Notes under the pieces: model-generated | The model's input: the letters and a program-made list of their open reading frames with translations, nothing else | Databases searched by the model: none | Told to the model about the DNA's origin: nothing | Shown here: in pieces, positions 46,947 to 57,419 of the stretch | Layout: every line of letters begins with the position of its first letter | Numbering within the stretch: position 1 is the stretch's first letter | Assembly (NCBI GenBank): GCA_963970005.1 | Contig: CAXAMN010021363.1 | Coordinates: forward strand, 624,427 to 688,426 | Origin: Durusdinium trenchii | Lineage: Eukaryota > Sar > Dinophyceae > Suessiales > Symbiodiniaceae | Direction: 5' to 3' | Length of the DNA: 64,000 bases | Position numbers and translations under genes: made by a program

Positions 46947-47855
46947 TTACGCCACACCTTCGTCGAAGTAGCGCCTCACATGCTCATCCCAGTTGATCTC
47001 CCATTGTCCACTCATCACCATGATGGCGAAATTGGCAAAGTCCTTCTTCTCATCAGCATTCCACTTGAACACGTGGTCGAATGCTGCTCGTGGGTCATTT
47101 CTTCCATGGATCTGGGATATGCGAGCTTGCAAAAATTCTTTCAACAAGCTAGCTGGAAAAATTTCAGCTTCTTGGACTTTTCGTCCTCTTCGTTCTTCGT
47201 CTGGTGGCAAGTACTTGTAGATGGTCTCGAGGTCGTCCCAATTGGCATCATTTGGTGGCTCACGTCGGTCGTAGTCTGACCAAACTCCTCCTGGATATGT
47301 TCTTCCATCATTGGCCTCCATGTCCACGTCCATGTTCTGGCTCTCCTCCATGATGGGGTTCTCCTGCTCTGTTCCACTTTGTGGTGTTTCTCTCTCAGAC
47401 CTTGTCGGTCGATATCGTCTGTAGAGCCCTGTCGTTTCATTTCCGGTGAAGTATTCCTCACCACTCTCTGCATCTTCGGATCCTTCCAGGACTCGATACT
47501 CCCTCATTCGTTGGAGTACAGGATCCCAATCTGTTGTCCATTCACCAATCCACTCATAGTCTGCATCTTGTTCTTGGCTTTCACTTGGTTCAGTTCTTGG
47601 ATCATTCTGAAATTCCACTTCTAGTTGACGGTCAGGTACTGCAGGTTGAAGTGGGTTGTCTGGAAAGATAGTGCGGCCTTCATACCTCCATTCCCTACTT
47701 GCAGCAGACCACATCTGAGCCCTCAAGAGCAAATCTCTTCCACTTCTTCTATCTCGAACTTCTTGTTCACGAGCTTCTTGCAAAATGCCTTCTCTGAGCA
47801 TTCTCTCATCGTTCTGTCTCTGCATTTCCATGGTGATCTCCTGCCTGAAAAAAGC
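46947..47855 (-). CDS. Element 2 C-terminal hydrophilic ORF
   Basis: Listed ATG is 47831, overlapping the previous frame's end by 26 bases. The frame reads sensibly from the T6 run. The first 100 residues are Arg/Glu/Gln-rich helix, then acidic Tyr/Trp-rich spacers, and a last 90 residues that look folded (ANWDDLETIYKYLPPDEE and FNW-type aromatic words such as FKWNADEKKDFANF). No homologous family recognised. It is most simply the tail of the polyprotein, equivalent in position to the dUTPase/C-terminal part of element 1, separated by a single-base homopolymer change. Confidence 0.65.
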   Translation of the reverse strand, partial: AFFRQEITMEMQRQNDERMLREGILQEAREQEVRDRRSGRDLLLRAQMWSAASREWRYEGRTIFPDNPLQPAVPDRQLEVEFQNDPRTEPSESQEQDADYEWIGEWTTDWDPVLQRMREYRVLEGSEDAESGEEYFTGNETTGLYRRYRPTRSERETPQSGTEQENPIMEESQNMDVDMEANDGRTYPGGVWSDYDRREPPNDANWDDLETIYKYLPPDEERRGRKVQEAEIFPASLLKEFLQARISQIHGRNDPRAAFDHVFKWNADEKKDFANFAIMVMSGQWEINWDEHVRRYFDEGVA

Positions 47856-48690
47856 GCATGGCAGTGCGAACCAAAATGCTCAGCCGAATACGGTACTTGT
47901 AGCCAACATACATGCCCAAAATGAAAATGAACACGCTGTAAATGCAAAACCACTGGAGATACCACAAGTGACTGACGTAGTCAACCTTCATCTCCTCCTC
48001 GGTGGTCTCATTGTTGCCAATCCTGCCAAGCACGCCAGGCTGAAGCAACAAAAGCGTCACTGCACGCACCATATTTGTTGGCACTTTTACTTGCGTTCCA
48101 TTGGCTTCTTCCATCAGGCTCTTGATCATCTCGCCCTTCACTGCCTTCATTCTTCTGGCCATCAACTTCTTGCTCACCACTTCGTTGAAGGAATCTTCTC
48201 CAACTGGGGCGAAGATCTCATCACCATTCTCGGCCTTCATCTCCACCACACCAATCAAGTACATGAGAAATTCTCTCCTCTGCCTTGTCAGCCTCTTCGT
48301 TCCCAAATCGGAAACATTCCAGAGCGTCGGGATGCCAGCCATTGTGAGAACTTCTTTCTTGACTTCAAGCTGCATCCACAAATAGCGGGTGTCAATATGT
48401 TTCAACCTCCCAACTCCAAGCCGCTCTGTGAAAGCTCTGCACGAGGTACTGTCTGCGATGGATCGAATCTTCACTTCACGCTTGCTGAGGAACTGCCAAA
48501 GGTCTTTGATCTGGATGGACTCTGCTGCCCCTCCACCTCCTGCCAAAAACTCAGCCTCACAAGAGCTCAATGATATGGTCTTTTGGGATCTCGACCACCC
48601 AGCTACAAGGCATCCATTCAGAAACAACATAGCTGAGCTCACAGAATGTCGTCGTTTCTTCTCACTGGACTTATCAGTCACTGTCCGTGA
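47806..48690 (-). pseudogene. Element 2 RNase H remainder with membrane segment, out of frame
   Basis: Frame open from 48717; real sense starts near 48685. It carries FLNGCLVAGWSRSQ, ISLSSCEAEFLAG (second RNase H acid), IRSIADSTSCRAF (third) and LGTKRLT. About 100 residues on comes a membrane helix, LWYLQWFCIYSVFIFILGMY, and a basic segment. The frame ends at 47806, just beyond a T6 run (A6 on plus, 47848-47853) where a one-base change moves the sense into the next ORF. Confidence 0.7.
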
Positions 48691-51600
48691 ATGCCTCCAA
48701 GAGGTCGAAGTCACCAAGGTCGTCGGCCATATTGAGGATCCCAGCCTTCTTGGACTTGTTCTTGGTGTAGGGAAGCAACAGGCCGTAGTTCTCGGTCCTT
48801 TTCAAGTAGCAAATCACATGCTTGAGCTCTGTCTCAGCCTTTCTTGTAGGCATGGCCATGAATTGTGACAGGTTTCTGACGCAATGCTGCATGTCAATCC
48901 TGTCCTGAGAGATGTACAGGAGTGTGCCAAGTGCCGAACGAAAGCGGTGTTGATCTCCACCTTGAAGTCTGTCTTCTGGACCTCCTTCCAAATCAACTTG
49001 GGTGCTTTCTGGAGTTGCCTTGCCTGCTCGATTGGTGAGATTGTACAACTCCAAAAGTCCTGGGACATATCGCTCATGTGGCATGATCACCAGGCCTTCT
49101 TTGGTGAAGAAATGCCTCTTCTTCAGGCATCGAACTGCCTCATCCGCAGGCTGACCACCTCGAGGAAGGATGCCAGACTCGCTCAGCACAAACTTACCCT
49201 TCATCTTGTTCAACAGCCATTGCAGATCTTCAAGCTCTCCAGCCACAATCAAATCATCTACATGACAAACTGCACCAATCTGCTTGCTTTCATGTCGAAA
49301 GAGCGAAGGCAAAATCATGTGGCTGTGGAATCCCAAGTGTCGAAGGTGATCACTCAGGAAATCAAACCACCTTGCTGCTGCGTCTCGTTGTCCTGGGAGA
49401 CATTTGGCCAAAGTCCAAAAACGTCGTTGTCCATCACTTGCTGTGCCTTCATCTGCCTTCCACCATGTAGGTTGTTCCACAAGCACCAGACGAAGTTGGT
49501 CCACCAACAGAAAAGCATCTTTGATGTCCAAGAAGCATAGGCGCCATTTCAAAATCACGTGGGCACCAAGCACCAGTCTGGCTGCTGCCATTGAAGATGT
49601 GGGCGCAAAGGTCTTTGAGGAAGACACATCATTTCCTTTGAACTCGCGCGCAACGAACCTGCACCTCCTCTTCCATTTACCATCAACTGATCTGGTCGTC
49701 AGGATCTCTCCTTGTTCCACCTCCTGATGTGTAGGTTCTCTGATGACTCCCATGGTCAAGAGTCGGCTGATCTCTTCTTGCCCGGCAGCTGCTTCGATCT
49801 CCTTCATGGTCTCTTCGTCCACTTGTGGAGGTTGTCCTTCATCCACGGTGTCCAATTCCACCATGGTCCATTCTGCGTCCTGCTCATCGTTCAAGAAGTC
49901 TTCCACCTCCATCTCCCACTGTTCTTCATTGACGGGATGAAGCTCCTTTTCCACACGGTTCACACCACCAGCATAGTGAGGTGCATAGAGGTGTGTTGGA
50001 CTGCCTTCTGGGCTGCTCACTCTTGGGTTCTTTGGTCTCGGCTCCTTCTCTGCAGTGTCATCCAACATCTCTGGTGGTCTACTTGAGGTCGATGTTGAAG
50101 GGATTTTCATCTCTGGTGTCACAGGAGCCTTGTTTCCAATGGCATCATCCTCATCCATGCCCATAGGTAGGGGAGGTACTCGAAGAAACTTGGATGCTGG
50201 CTGTTCTATCGTTTCAACTTCTCCTCCAGCGTGCTTCACTCCACCTTCTCTCTTCGTGTCCACTGGAGTGTCACCAGGATGATCTCGAGCATACTCCATC
50301 ACATCATCTGCATCTTGATCTCTCACGTCATGATACCCTGGTTGGGCATTGGAAGAACCATCAGGCTTGTCTTCTCCTCCGCCATCTCGGTCAGGTCCAT
50401 GTCCTTTGCCGGGTCCTCGGACTCCACGAGGGATCATTGGAGTCATAAGTAGAAGCCGCAAAGGTCTTCTTGTGTTTGGGTTCCTGTATGGCTTCTCCTT
50501 CACCATGAAAAGGTAGACGGATCTCCATGGTTGCCTGACTGCTTTGCCTCGAACCAAGCCTGAACAAGCCACCACCATATGCAGATCATCTTCTTCGGTC
50601 TTTCCAACCCAAATACCTGGAATCCATTGTGGTCCTTGTTTCAATCCAGGCTGCCTGCTAAGCACCATCACATACTCCCCAAAACACACCACCTTTCCAA
50701 CATAGCGTCTGCCATAAGCCAGCTCAAAGGGTGCCATCTGCGTTGCTCGATGGGTGCTGAAGCGGTTGAGCACCCAGGCTGCATGGACATAGGCCCAACT
50801 CCACAAAGCATGATCACCTGGTAATGAAATCAAACAACGATCTTCTGCCATGCTCACCAGGGTCGAAGCTTGCCTTCTCAATGTCTGGATTGCCCTTTCC
50901 ACACGGCCAGTTTGGCCTTTCTTTTGGCTGAAGGTCAACACGGTTTCAAGTCCAAGGCCTTGTCGAAGGGTCTTCACAAGGGTCAGCAAGCTCTTCATTG
51001 TTGGCTCACTGTCTCCAACCACTTCCAGCTTTCCATAGTGGTTCATGGCAAGCGAAAACTTCGTCACCTGTTCTGCTTGTCCACGAAGGTCTGCACCTTT
51101 GCTCTCAACTGGCATGGCCATCAACATCCTGCTTTCACAATCCACACCAACCAACACGACTGTCAGAGCTGTTTGGCTGGCAGTCTTGCCTTCTGATCTT
51201 CCAAAACCATAATCCAGCTGAATTGAAGGAGACGTGCGCCGCTCTTCCTCTGACAAGTCCAAAGGTCTTTGGGCATCTGCTCGACTCTTGCAAGAAACAC
51301 ACACGTCACACCAAGACTGGTATGGTAGGTGTACCAGCTCATGAAGTTCACGTTCCTGCTGGCTAGGCTGTCGAGGGATTGCCACTTGCACCAAACCTTT
51401 GTGTTTGTTCTGTTCCTTGTACAACCTGCTGGCTGATGTGAAAAGCTGTTGATGTTCAAGCTTCTGGACCTGCTGATTCAGCTTGTGCCATAGAGTCTTC
51501 TTTGAACCACCAGTGCCTAACCCCAGATACTCGGCTGCGCTTCTGAGGGTTGCCAAGCTGCTGTTCTCTGTCAGGTCGACATCATTCACCACCAAGTTGG

Positions 51601-53965
51601 CACGGTTGTCAAACACTGGCATAGGTCCATCCCGGGCTTCACCTGAATCATGTTGATCCAACTCTTCCTCGGTCACCTGGTTTTCAGGTCGAAGTTCATC
51701 AGGTACTGGAGGCTCGGTCTCAAAGAGGAAGTCACTGCTCTGAACATTGGCGCCTCCAGCTGTTGCCGTGTGCTCACCAACAATGGTTCCAAAGCATTGT
51801 ACTGGTTCATGTTTGCGATGCAAAATGGTCAGAACTTGAGTTTCTTCACCAGCACACTCAGGGATCTCAGCTTCTGGATCAGGGAAGGTGTAATAGCGGC
51901 TGCAATGCTCTACCAACTCCCAATCTCCATCTTGTCGCCTGATGAGCGTCGATCTCAAAGGCCACCAATGCAGATTCCACATCAATTGGGCGTTCACGAA
52001 GTTCTTGCTGTGGTACTTAAACTTGATGGGATTGCCTTCTGACATTGTCTTCCATGCCTTCAGACCGTAGAACTCCATCAGGGAATCATGGAGCTTGACC
52101 ACAGTCATCACCACCAAAACTTCATCATCATCTGCATGGCCTGTGAGCACGTTGACCTCACCTTTCACTTCTTCAGGCTTCTGGCTGACCTGGTTGATGC
52201 ACCCGTAGAGCGCCAAGCTGTTCTTCTTGAAGAAGAGGGGAATCTCACACTTCCTATCCGGTGCAATCAAATTCACTCCAGCTTCACTGGTGCCTTGGGT
52301 CAAGCGCCAACCTCTTTGCAAAAGCCGTCCAAGGCTCACTAGTGGTGTCTGCACTGAAGCCACAATGAAGTCATCCTCAATGATCACAGATCCTGCCATG
52401 CCCAGATCACATTCTACCTGCGCCAGCTTCCTTCCATATGTTTTCAACTGAGAGCCCTGAGCATCTTCAAGGATTGCCCTTCCACCTTCTTGAGGTCGTC
52501 CACGACTGGCCACTTCTTTCGGCAAGATGCTGCAATCAGCACCTGAGTCCAAGACAATCAGCATCTTCTCCTGCGGGCTCCTCACCATACTCACATGGAA
52601 AAGCTCTGGTTTCTCCTCTTCTCGTTCCAGGACATAGCGCCAGGTCTTCAAATCACAATACCACTTGTTGGTCTTGTCCTCAATGAAGTTGTCAAAGTTC
52701 TCCTCAGCATCAGAGTCATGGGCCAAGCTATAGCTCACGACATTGACCCGATAGTGGTCATCATAGATCCAGCTTTCACCACCTTCACTCTGGATCTCGT
52801 AGAAGATGGGATTCTCTTGCTCCTCCCGAGGTGTTGCAACATGGTACAAAGTCACCTGCCGCCTCACAGTCTTTGGGACATTGGTTGAAGCCACTGAGGA
52901 TGTAGTCGTTGATCGAGCTTTGCCTCCAGCTGAACTTGCAACCTCGCTTTCTGCAATGCTCTGTTGAGTCACGGTCTGAGCCTTGCTGGGACATTCATTT
53001 CCCCAGTGCCCTTGTTGACCGCAAATGCGACAGGTGTTGTTGCCAGCACCTCCTCCTTTTCCTTTTCCGCGGCCACCAAACTTGCTCTTACCGTTCTTTC
53101 CTTTCTTGCCTTTGCCACCTTTCTTGCCTTTGCCCTTGAAACTCTTGCCACCACCATATTTGCCACCATTGTAGCCAAAAGGGAACCATCCACCCTTCTT
53201 GCTTTTGCCACCTTTCTTGCCGCCACCTTTGTCCTTGCCTTTGGTGATCTGGCCAACCTGATCAACGTCCATGGGAGCGGGTCCACCTGAACTTGTACTC
53301 ATGGACTGCTGGACCATTTTGAGGTAAGAATCACCACTCCAAGTCTTGCTGTTCTTGTCCATGAGGATGAGGCGTTCTTTGAGGCTGTAGTAGTCTATCT
53401 TGTCGTCCAGGGTCAACTCCAGGTGTTGTCTCACGCTTGGAGCCACACATCGAAGAACCGTGGCCACCACCAAATCTTCTGGCATGGGATGTCCTGAGGC
53501 AAGCTGATATTGATCTAAAAGAAAATCAAGCTGCAAGAGGTTCTCCAACATGCTCTTGCTCTGCTGGAAAGGAGGGTAGTTCATAATAGCTTGCCCAATT
53601 GCCATCGTCCTTGGCCTTGCCCTTGGGATATACAAATCCCTCAACTGCTGCCACACGACGAATCCATTCCGCTCACCGGCGGCTGCCCGGACAATCTGAG
53701 AAGCTGGACCCTTGATGTAAGATGCCAAAATGGCATATAGTTTCTTTGCCATCTCCTTGATCTCCTCGCTGGCGAAATCTGACAACCTGCAAGGTTCATC
53801 CAAGGCCTCGACATCCTTGAGGAGCTCTGAATACTTGTAGTTGCCATAGGTGAGCCAGTTCGTGAAACTTTCCTTCCAGGCCACATACTTCATGGGGTCG
53901 TCAACATCAAATGTCTCTGGCGGCCGAAGGATTTTGGATGCTTCACTGAAACCACCACCATCTCT
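48674..53965 (-). CDS. Element 2 gag-pol polyprotein, truncated in RNase H
   Basis: Frame open from just after the TGA. The first ATG is 53893, and residue numbers count from it. Gag has a Lys/Gly-rich run and a CCHC knuckle (C288, C291, H296, C301). Protease has LDSGADC with D449, the usual DSG. Integrase has H851, H855, C862, C865 and D894, D961, E999. RT has FLDIKDAF with D1456 and VDD 1545-1547. It stops within RNase H immediately after AFTDSD, the first catalytic acid motif, at TGA 48676-48674. The remaining RNase H is found in a +1 frame. Gag and pol motifs are otherwise intact. Confidence 0.88.
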   Translation of the reverse strand, partial: RDGGGFSEASKILRPPETFDVDDPMKYVAWKESFTNWLTYGNYKYSELLKDVEALDEPCRLSDFASEEIKEMAKKLYAILASYIKGPASQIVRAAAGERNGFVVWQQLRDLYIPRARPRTMAIGQAIMNYPPFQQSKSMLENLLQLDFLLDQYQLASGHPMPEDLVVATVLRCVAPSVRQHLELTLDDKIDYYSLKERLILMDKNSKTWSGDSYLKMVQQSMSTSSGGPAPMDVDQVGQITKGKDKGGGKKGGKSKKGGWFPFGYNGGKYGGGKSFKGKGKKGGKGKKGKNGKSKFGGRGKGKGGGAGNNTCRICGQQGHWGNECPSKAQTVTQQSIAESEVASSAGGKARSTTTSSVASTNVPKTVRRQVTLYHVATPREEQENPIFYEIQSEGGESWIYDDHYRVNVVSYSLAHDSDAEENFDNFIEDKTNKWYCDLKTWRYVLEREEEKPELFHVSMVRSPQEKMLIVLDSGADCSILPKEVASRGRPQEGGRAILEDAQGSQLKTYGRKLAQVECDLGMAGSVIIEDDFIVASVQTPLVSLGRLLQRGWRLTQGTSEAGVNLIAPDRKCEIPLFFKKNSLALYGCINQVSQKPEEVKGEVNVLTGHADDDEVLVVMTVVKLHDSLMEFYGLKAWKTMSEGNPIKFKYHSKNFVNAQLMWNLHWWPLRSTLIRRQDGDWELVEHCSRYYTFPDPEAEIPECAGEETQVLTILHRKHEPVQCFGTIVGEHTATAGGANVQSSDFLFETEPPVPDELRPENQVTEEELDQHDSGEARDGPMPVFDNRANLVVNDVDLTENSSLATLRSAAEYLGLGTGGSKKTLWHKLNQQVQKLEHQQLFTSASRLYKEQNKHKGLVQVAIPRQPSQQERELHELVHLPYQSWCDVCVSCKSRADAQRPLDLSEEERRTSPSIQLDYGFGRSEGKTASQTALTVVLVGVDCESRMLMAMPVESKGADLRGQAEQVTKFSLAMNHYGKLEVVGDSEPTMKSLLTLVKTLRQGLGLETVLTFSQKKGQTGRVERAIQTLRRQASTLVSMAEDRCLISLPGDHALWSWAYVHAAWVLNRFSTHRATQMAPFELAYGRRYVGKVVCFGEYVMVLSRQPGLKQGPQWIPGIWVGKTEEDDLHMVVACSGLVRGKAVRQPWRSVYLFMVKEKPYRNPNTRRPLRLLLMTPMIPRGVRGPGKGHGPDRDGGGEDKPDGSSNAQPGYHDVRDQDADDVMEYARDHPGDTPVDTKREGGVKHAGGEVETIEQPASKFLRVPPLPMGMDEDDAIGNKAPVTPEMKIPSTSTSSRPPEMLDDTAEKEPRPKNPRVSSPEGSPTHLYAPHYAGGVNRVEKELHPVNEEQWEMEVEDFLNDEQDAEWTMVELDTVDEGQPPQVDEETMKEIEAAAGQEEISRLLTMGVIREPTHQEVEQGEILTTRSVDGKWKRRCRFVAREFKGNDVSSSKTFAPTSSMAAARLVLGAHVILKWRLCFLDIKDAFLLVDQLRLVLVEQPTWWKADEGTASDGQRRFWTLAKCLPGQRDAAARWFDFLSDHLRHLGFHSHMILPSLFRHESKQIGAVCHVDDLIVAGELEDLQWLLNKMKGKFVLSESGILPRGGQPADEAVRCLKKRHFFTKEGLVIMPHERYVPGLLELYNLTNRAGKATPESTQVDLEGGPEDRLQGGDQHRFRSALGTLLYISQDRIDMQHCVRNLSQFMAMPTRKAETELKHVICYLKRTENYGLLLPYTKNKSKKAGILNMADDLGDFDLLEAFTDSD

Positions 53966-54850
53966 TCAGTTCTCCATCTTCTCCATGACAGACGAGGAAG
54001 CTCTTGCTGCAGTTGTTGCGGCATTGGCCAAATTCATCACCTGGTCAAGCATTCTGGCCATCTGCTCTTGGTCCATGGCATAGGTGTTCAGCCACAAAGT
54101 CATGAAGATCAAGCCACGAAGCTGCAACTTCTTCTCAAAGCGTCCCCGTAGCCTGCCATTCCACCTCCTCTGTTTGTAGTAGCTCAAGTGGCCCGTGGTC
54201 ATGGTTCGTCTCGAAGCCAATCTCCTGCAAGTGCGCACCTGGCTCAATGTCAAGCCCACTCCATATGCTACCAGGAAGAGCAAGAAGCACACAGCTCTCC
54301 AACCAACCATCTTGTTCACCTTTTCCACCTTTTGGTAGAAGCCATACTCCTGGAGGAACGGGTCCATAAAGTCAAGAAAGGAGTTCATCATGTCGTTGAA
54401 GTAGCTCTTTGAGCCCACGATCATCACCTCTTCAATCAAGACCAAAAAGTCGGAGTGCCAATCTCCAACTTGTCGACGCATCAATCGACTCCACTCCAAG
54501 TCCAGGTCCCCATCCTGCACTTCTGAGAGGCTCCAAGTAGAATTTCTGCCAGGTCCACTGCACTGACCTTCGGTCATGAGCTCCCTGCCAACCACGGTGC
54601 CAATCCGTGCATAGTCAGTGGTGCCGATCCACTGCCTCCTCAACTCCTTCTTCTTCTCAACGTTCGTGAGGCACCAATCCTCACCAAAATCGTCCTCCAA
54701 GATCGCCAGGTCCGTGTAGTCGATGGCCTCCTTGTCCTTGTTGTCCTGGTAGTACACGTAGTCGTCCTGGTAGCGCTCAACATCAACGGTCGCCATCGTC
54801 AAAAGAACAAGTGCAAGCCACCATGGCAAGGCTGATCTTGGGCCACTCAT
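53966..54850 (-). CDS. Element 2 N-terminal membrane-protein ORF leading into gag
   Basis: 294 codons from an ATG inside the LTR. A signal-peptide-like start (SALPWWLALVLLTMATV) is followed by an acidic Tyr/Asp-rich luminal-type region with Cys, and then a strong membrane segment (AVCFLLFLVAYGVGLTL). A basic stretch, a second hydrophobic stretch (LIFMTLWLNTYAMDQ) and a helical QMARMLDQVMNLANAATTA region complete it. It ends at a TGA (53968-53966) after which the same frame continues as gag, so the last 30 residues are probably the gag start and the TGA a nonsense change or recoding site. Membrane proteins are not a normal part of copia gag. Function unknown. Confidence 0.6.
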   Translation of the reverse strand: MSGPRSALPWWLALVLLTMATVDVERYQDDYVYYQDNKDKEAIDYTDLAILEDDFGEDWCLTNVEKKKELRRQWIGTTDYARIGTVVGRELMTEGQCSGPGRNSTWSLSEVQDGDLDLEWSRLMRRQVGDWHSDFLVLIEEVMIVGSKSYFNDMMNSFLDFMDPFLQEYGFYQKVEKVNKMVGWRAVCFLLFLVAYGVGLTLSQVRTCRRLASRRTMTTGHLSYYKQRRWNGRLRGRFEKKLQLRGLIFMTLWLNTYAMDQEQMARMLDQVMNLANAATTAARASSSVMEKMEN

Positions 54851-54916
54851 CGGCCGGTTGGTTCATGAACAAAGTGTCTTGACATGTGGGTGCTCTTCTA
54901 TGCAAAATGCCGAACA
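54827..54916 (-). repeat. 5' LTR of element 2, 90 bp
   Basis: In element sense begins TGTTCGGCATTTTGC and ends ATCAGCCTTG. Matches the other copy throughout by eye. It contains the ATG (54850) of the N-terminal ORF. Confidence 0.85.
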
Positions 54917-57400
54917 TTTTTCCTCGTTCCTTTTTTCCGCCAGGGCTCTCCAAGTACCCCAACTCCGCTGCGGCGTTTACAACGCGTACCTTATTTCCAT
55001 GTCTATATATGTGTGTGTGTGTAGCTAAAATGGACGACGTCCGCTAGACGATGAGGCATGTTACAGTTGATGTTGCAGGCTCACTGAAGGTTGAAAACCT
55101 GATTCAATATGTACTTGCAGGCTGTCTTGTGTAACATTTTATGATGTTATGTTGTAGCTCATGTTGTTCATGTTGCACCACCGTGCTACAGTCCATGTAA
55201 CAGTTCATGTTCTTGGCTCAATGTTTGTGAACACACTGGTTTGAACGTTGATGTGTGGGCATAAGTCCATGTAACAAATTGTGTCACGAACTCGGTGTCA
55301 ATATCAATTTTAGGTTTTGAGTGTGATTTGGCCCGTTGTTAAGAAGGGGCCTGGGTGTTTTTCATCTCTTGTACTTCTACCCCTTGGGATGCGAGTTGGG
55401 GTGAAAACTTGCATAGTACATGTGACCGCATTGCAAATCCCAGCTCCTCGAAACTTAGCTATAGTTTATTTCACGTGCGCCCTACATGTGTGATGGCTAC
55501 AATCTTTGACTTTCTTGCTGCCTTCCTGTGTTGGATGCCCTTTTGTGCCCCACAGCCTGCTTGTGGTCTCTGTGGTTCCTGTGGCATCGGAGGTCGCTGT
55601 GCCAACAACATCAGCAGGAACAGCGGCCCTGAGCCCTTCTGTGCCCCACAGCCGCCTTGTGGTCTCTGATCATTACACCGTTTTGTTTCTCTTTCATCTT
55701 TGCCCTTGTCACTACGTTTCAAACATTCCCATGACAGAACGGGAGCAGAGTGGTTTCTGATAAAGGTTCGAAAGCCCAAAGGCTGATTTGTGACATGGAT
55801 TTCTGCTCAGGTTCGGGTCAGGGTTCATGCTTGGAAGGACAGGATTGGTGCACCTAGAAATGGTACACACAACTAGCCATCATAACATAATTCATGTACA
55901 ATGCGACACATTGTACCTAGTATATTCCATAACTCCATAACTTAATTCAGAACACGGCTTACAACTCATAACTAAACCACATTGAACGTACTTTGAATGA
56001 TGTTCGGTGGTCATTCTCAAATTTATATATACCACATATTTGGCTGGCAAGTTTGCCCAGGAACCTTTTTGTACCGTTCCGGGTGTGAACACCAAAAAGG
56101 TGGTTGTATTTCTGTACCGGTCCGGAACGGGACCAGTCACAGCACCTCGTTTGAATATGACAAGGGGATTCCACGGAACCATCTTGCACCGTACCTGGGA
56201 GGTTTCTTGTTCAAAAGGGCTGTAAGTGAATTAGTTGATAAAATATGATAAGTTGACCATTGACATTTTCAGCATTTTCTGAGCTTCAACGGGTCTGCGA
56301 TGTGTGCGTGTCATCCTTGTGAAAACGTCATGAACTCTACTGCTGATGTTGCGCACTCCTCCTGCAGAGGTTGCCCTAACATGTTCAGCCTCTGATCGCT
56401 TTCACCACTTGAGGGCCGAGGGCCAAATTATCCGTAAAAGAAAAGTGCACATCGAACCTCTCAACCATATCTTGTGTGCTTCTGCTCAACCCCCAGCTTG
56501 CAGCGCAACTCTTGTATGCTTTCGTTGCTGTACACGCTGCTTCGCCCGTGGGCATGATCTCCCATGTGTTGTGTCAAGTTTCTGCAAACAGGGTTCGCGC
56601 TCACGCAGAACGAAGGACCGTCAAGGTCACAAACGGCACGCGCCGTCCTTCCACTTCGGCTGGGCACATGACAAAAAGTCAACCAACATGAATACCACTT
56701 TCACCTGTCATGTGCGCGGGTGGTACACCGGAAGAGCCTCGTGCAACTTCTTCTCCACGCGTATTTTGCCCACCTTCTTCCCAGCTTCGAACTCATCGTT
56801 GCGCACCCAAAATTGGCTGAAGAATTAGGGCGTTGTTTTCCGGCCCATGCTTGGTCACGGAGCCACCGAGTTGGGCCAAGCCATTGACCCACCTCAGCCC
56901 AGTCCCTGCACGGAGCGCCGGGTTCACCGCTTGTCCCGCACGATCTTCGTCCCAACGAAATCTGAACCTTCCCAGCGTGATCGATTGGGCCTCTGCACCG
57001 TTCGATGCCAGACACTGTCCCGGCACTGCCGCCCTACTGGGGGCCAGGCCGTGTGCCAGTCCGCGAAGGGGCACTTGTCACATCAACTGCCTTGAGGCGT
57101 ATCTTCAAGGCAGCAAACAATGTCAAAATGACATTGTGTCCAGCCTCCGGCATGGTCAGCGAGGCCGTGGCCATTTCGGTCAAACTGATAAAGCCCAGCG
57201 CCGCACCACACGTCGAGCCTTTGCAGCCCCGCCGCCCTTCTTCATGAAGACCCACCGCGTCTTCATCAACTTGTTGTAATCGATCGACGTCGTTGTTCTC
57301 CTTGCCAGTGAGGTCCCTCAGCGCTTTGCTCCTGGCGACCTGACAAATTGTTAGGCCATTGACAAACTGAATTCTTTTTTTGTGCTAACGACAAGGTGTG
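54917..57400. other. No supported gene; short internal duplication
   Basis: A (GT)n run lies near 55010-55022. Two 35-bp direct copies with three differences (55538-55572, 55634-55668) encode CAPQPACGL / CAPQPPCGL in one plus frame. Other open frames lack coherent character. Confidence 0.5.
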
Positions 57401-57419
57401 CCACTCCAGTGCCCTTGGC

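Larger units (their letters stand above)
46823..54916 (-). mobile_element. Ty1/copia-type LTR retrotransposon, degenerate (element 2)
   Basis: Direct repeats of 90 bp bound it (46823-46912 and 54827-54916), and the interior carries copia-order gag, protease, integrase, RT, RNase H on the minus strand. Extra modules are a membrane-protein ORF before gag and a membrane segment plus hydrophilic ORF after RNase H. Three lesions break it: TGA at 53966-53968, a frame break in RNase H near 48680, and a frame break at an A/T homopolymer at 47848-47853. No clean target duplication was found; a TTTTCC near-match is offset by one base. No iMet-type primer site follows the LTR. Confidence 0.9.

Noticed and set aside
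54805-54826. Primer binding site for element 2 (TGGTGGCTTGCAC, ending tRNA-like in CCA when inverted)
   Set aside because: It is 3 bp from the LTR but I cannot match it to a specific tRNA.
46813-54925. Target-site duplication for element 2
   Set aside because: TTTCC before 46823 and TTTTTCC after 54916 are only an offset near-match in a T-rich context.
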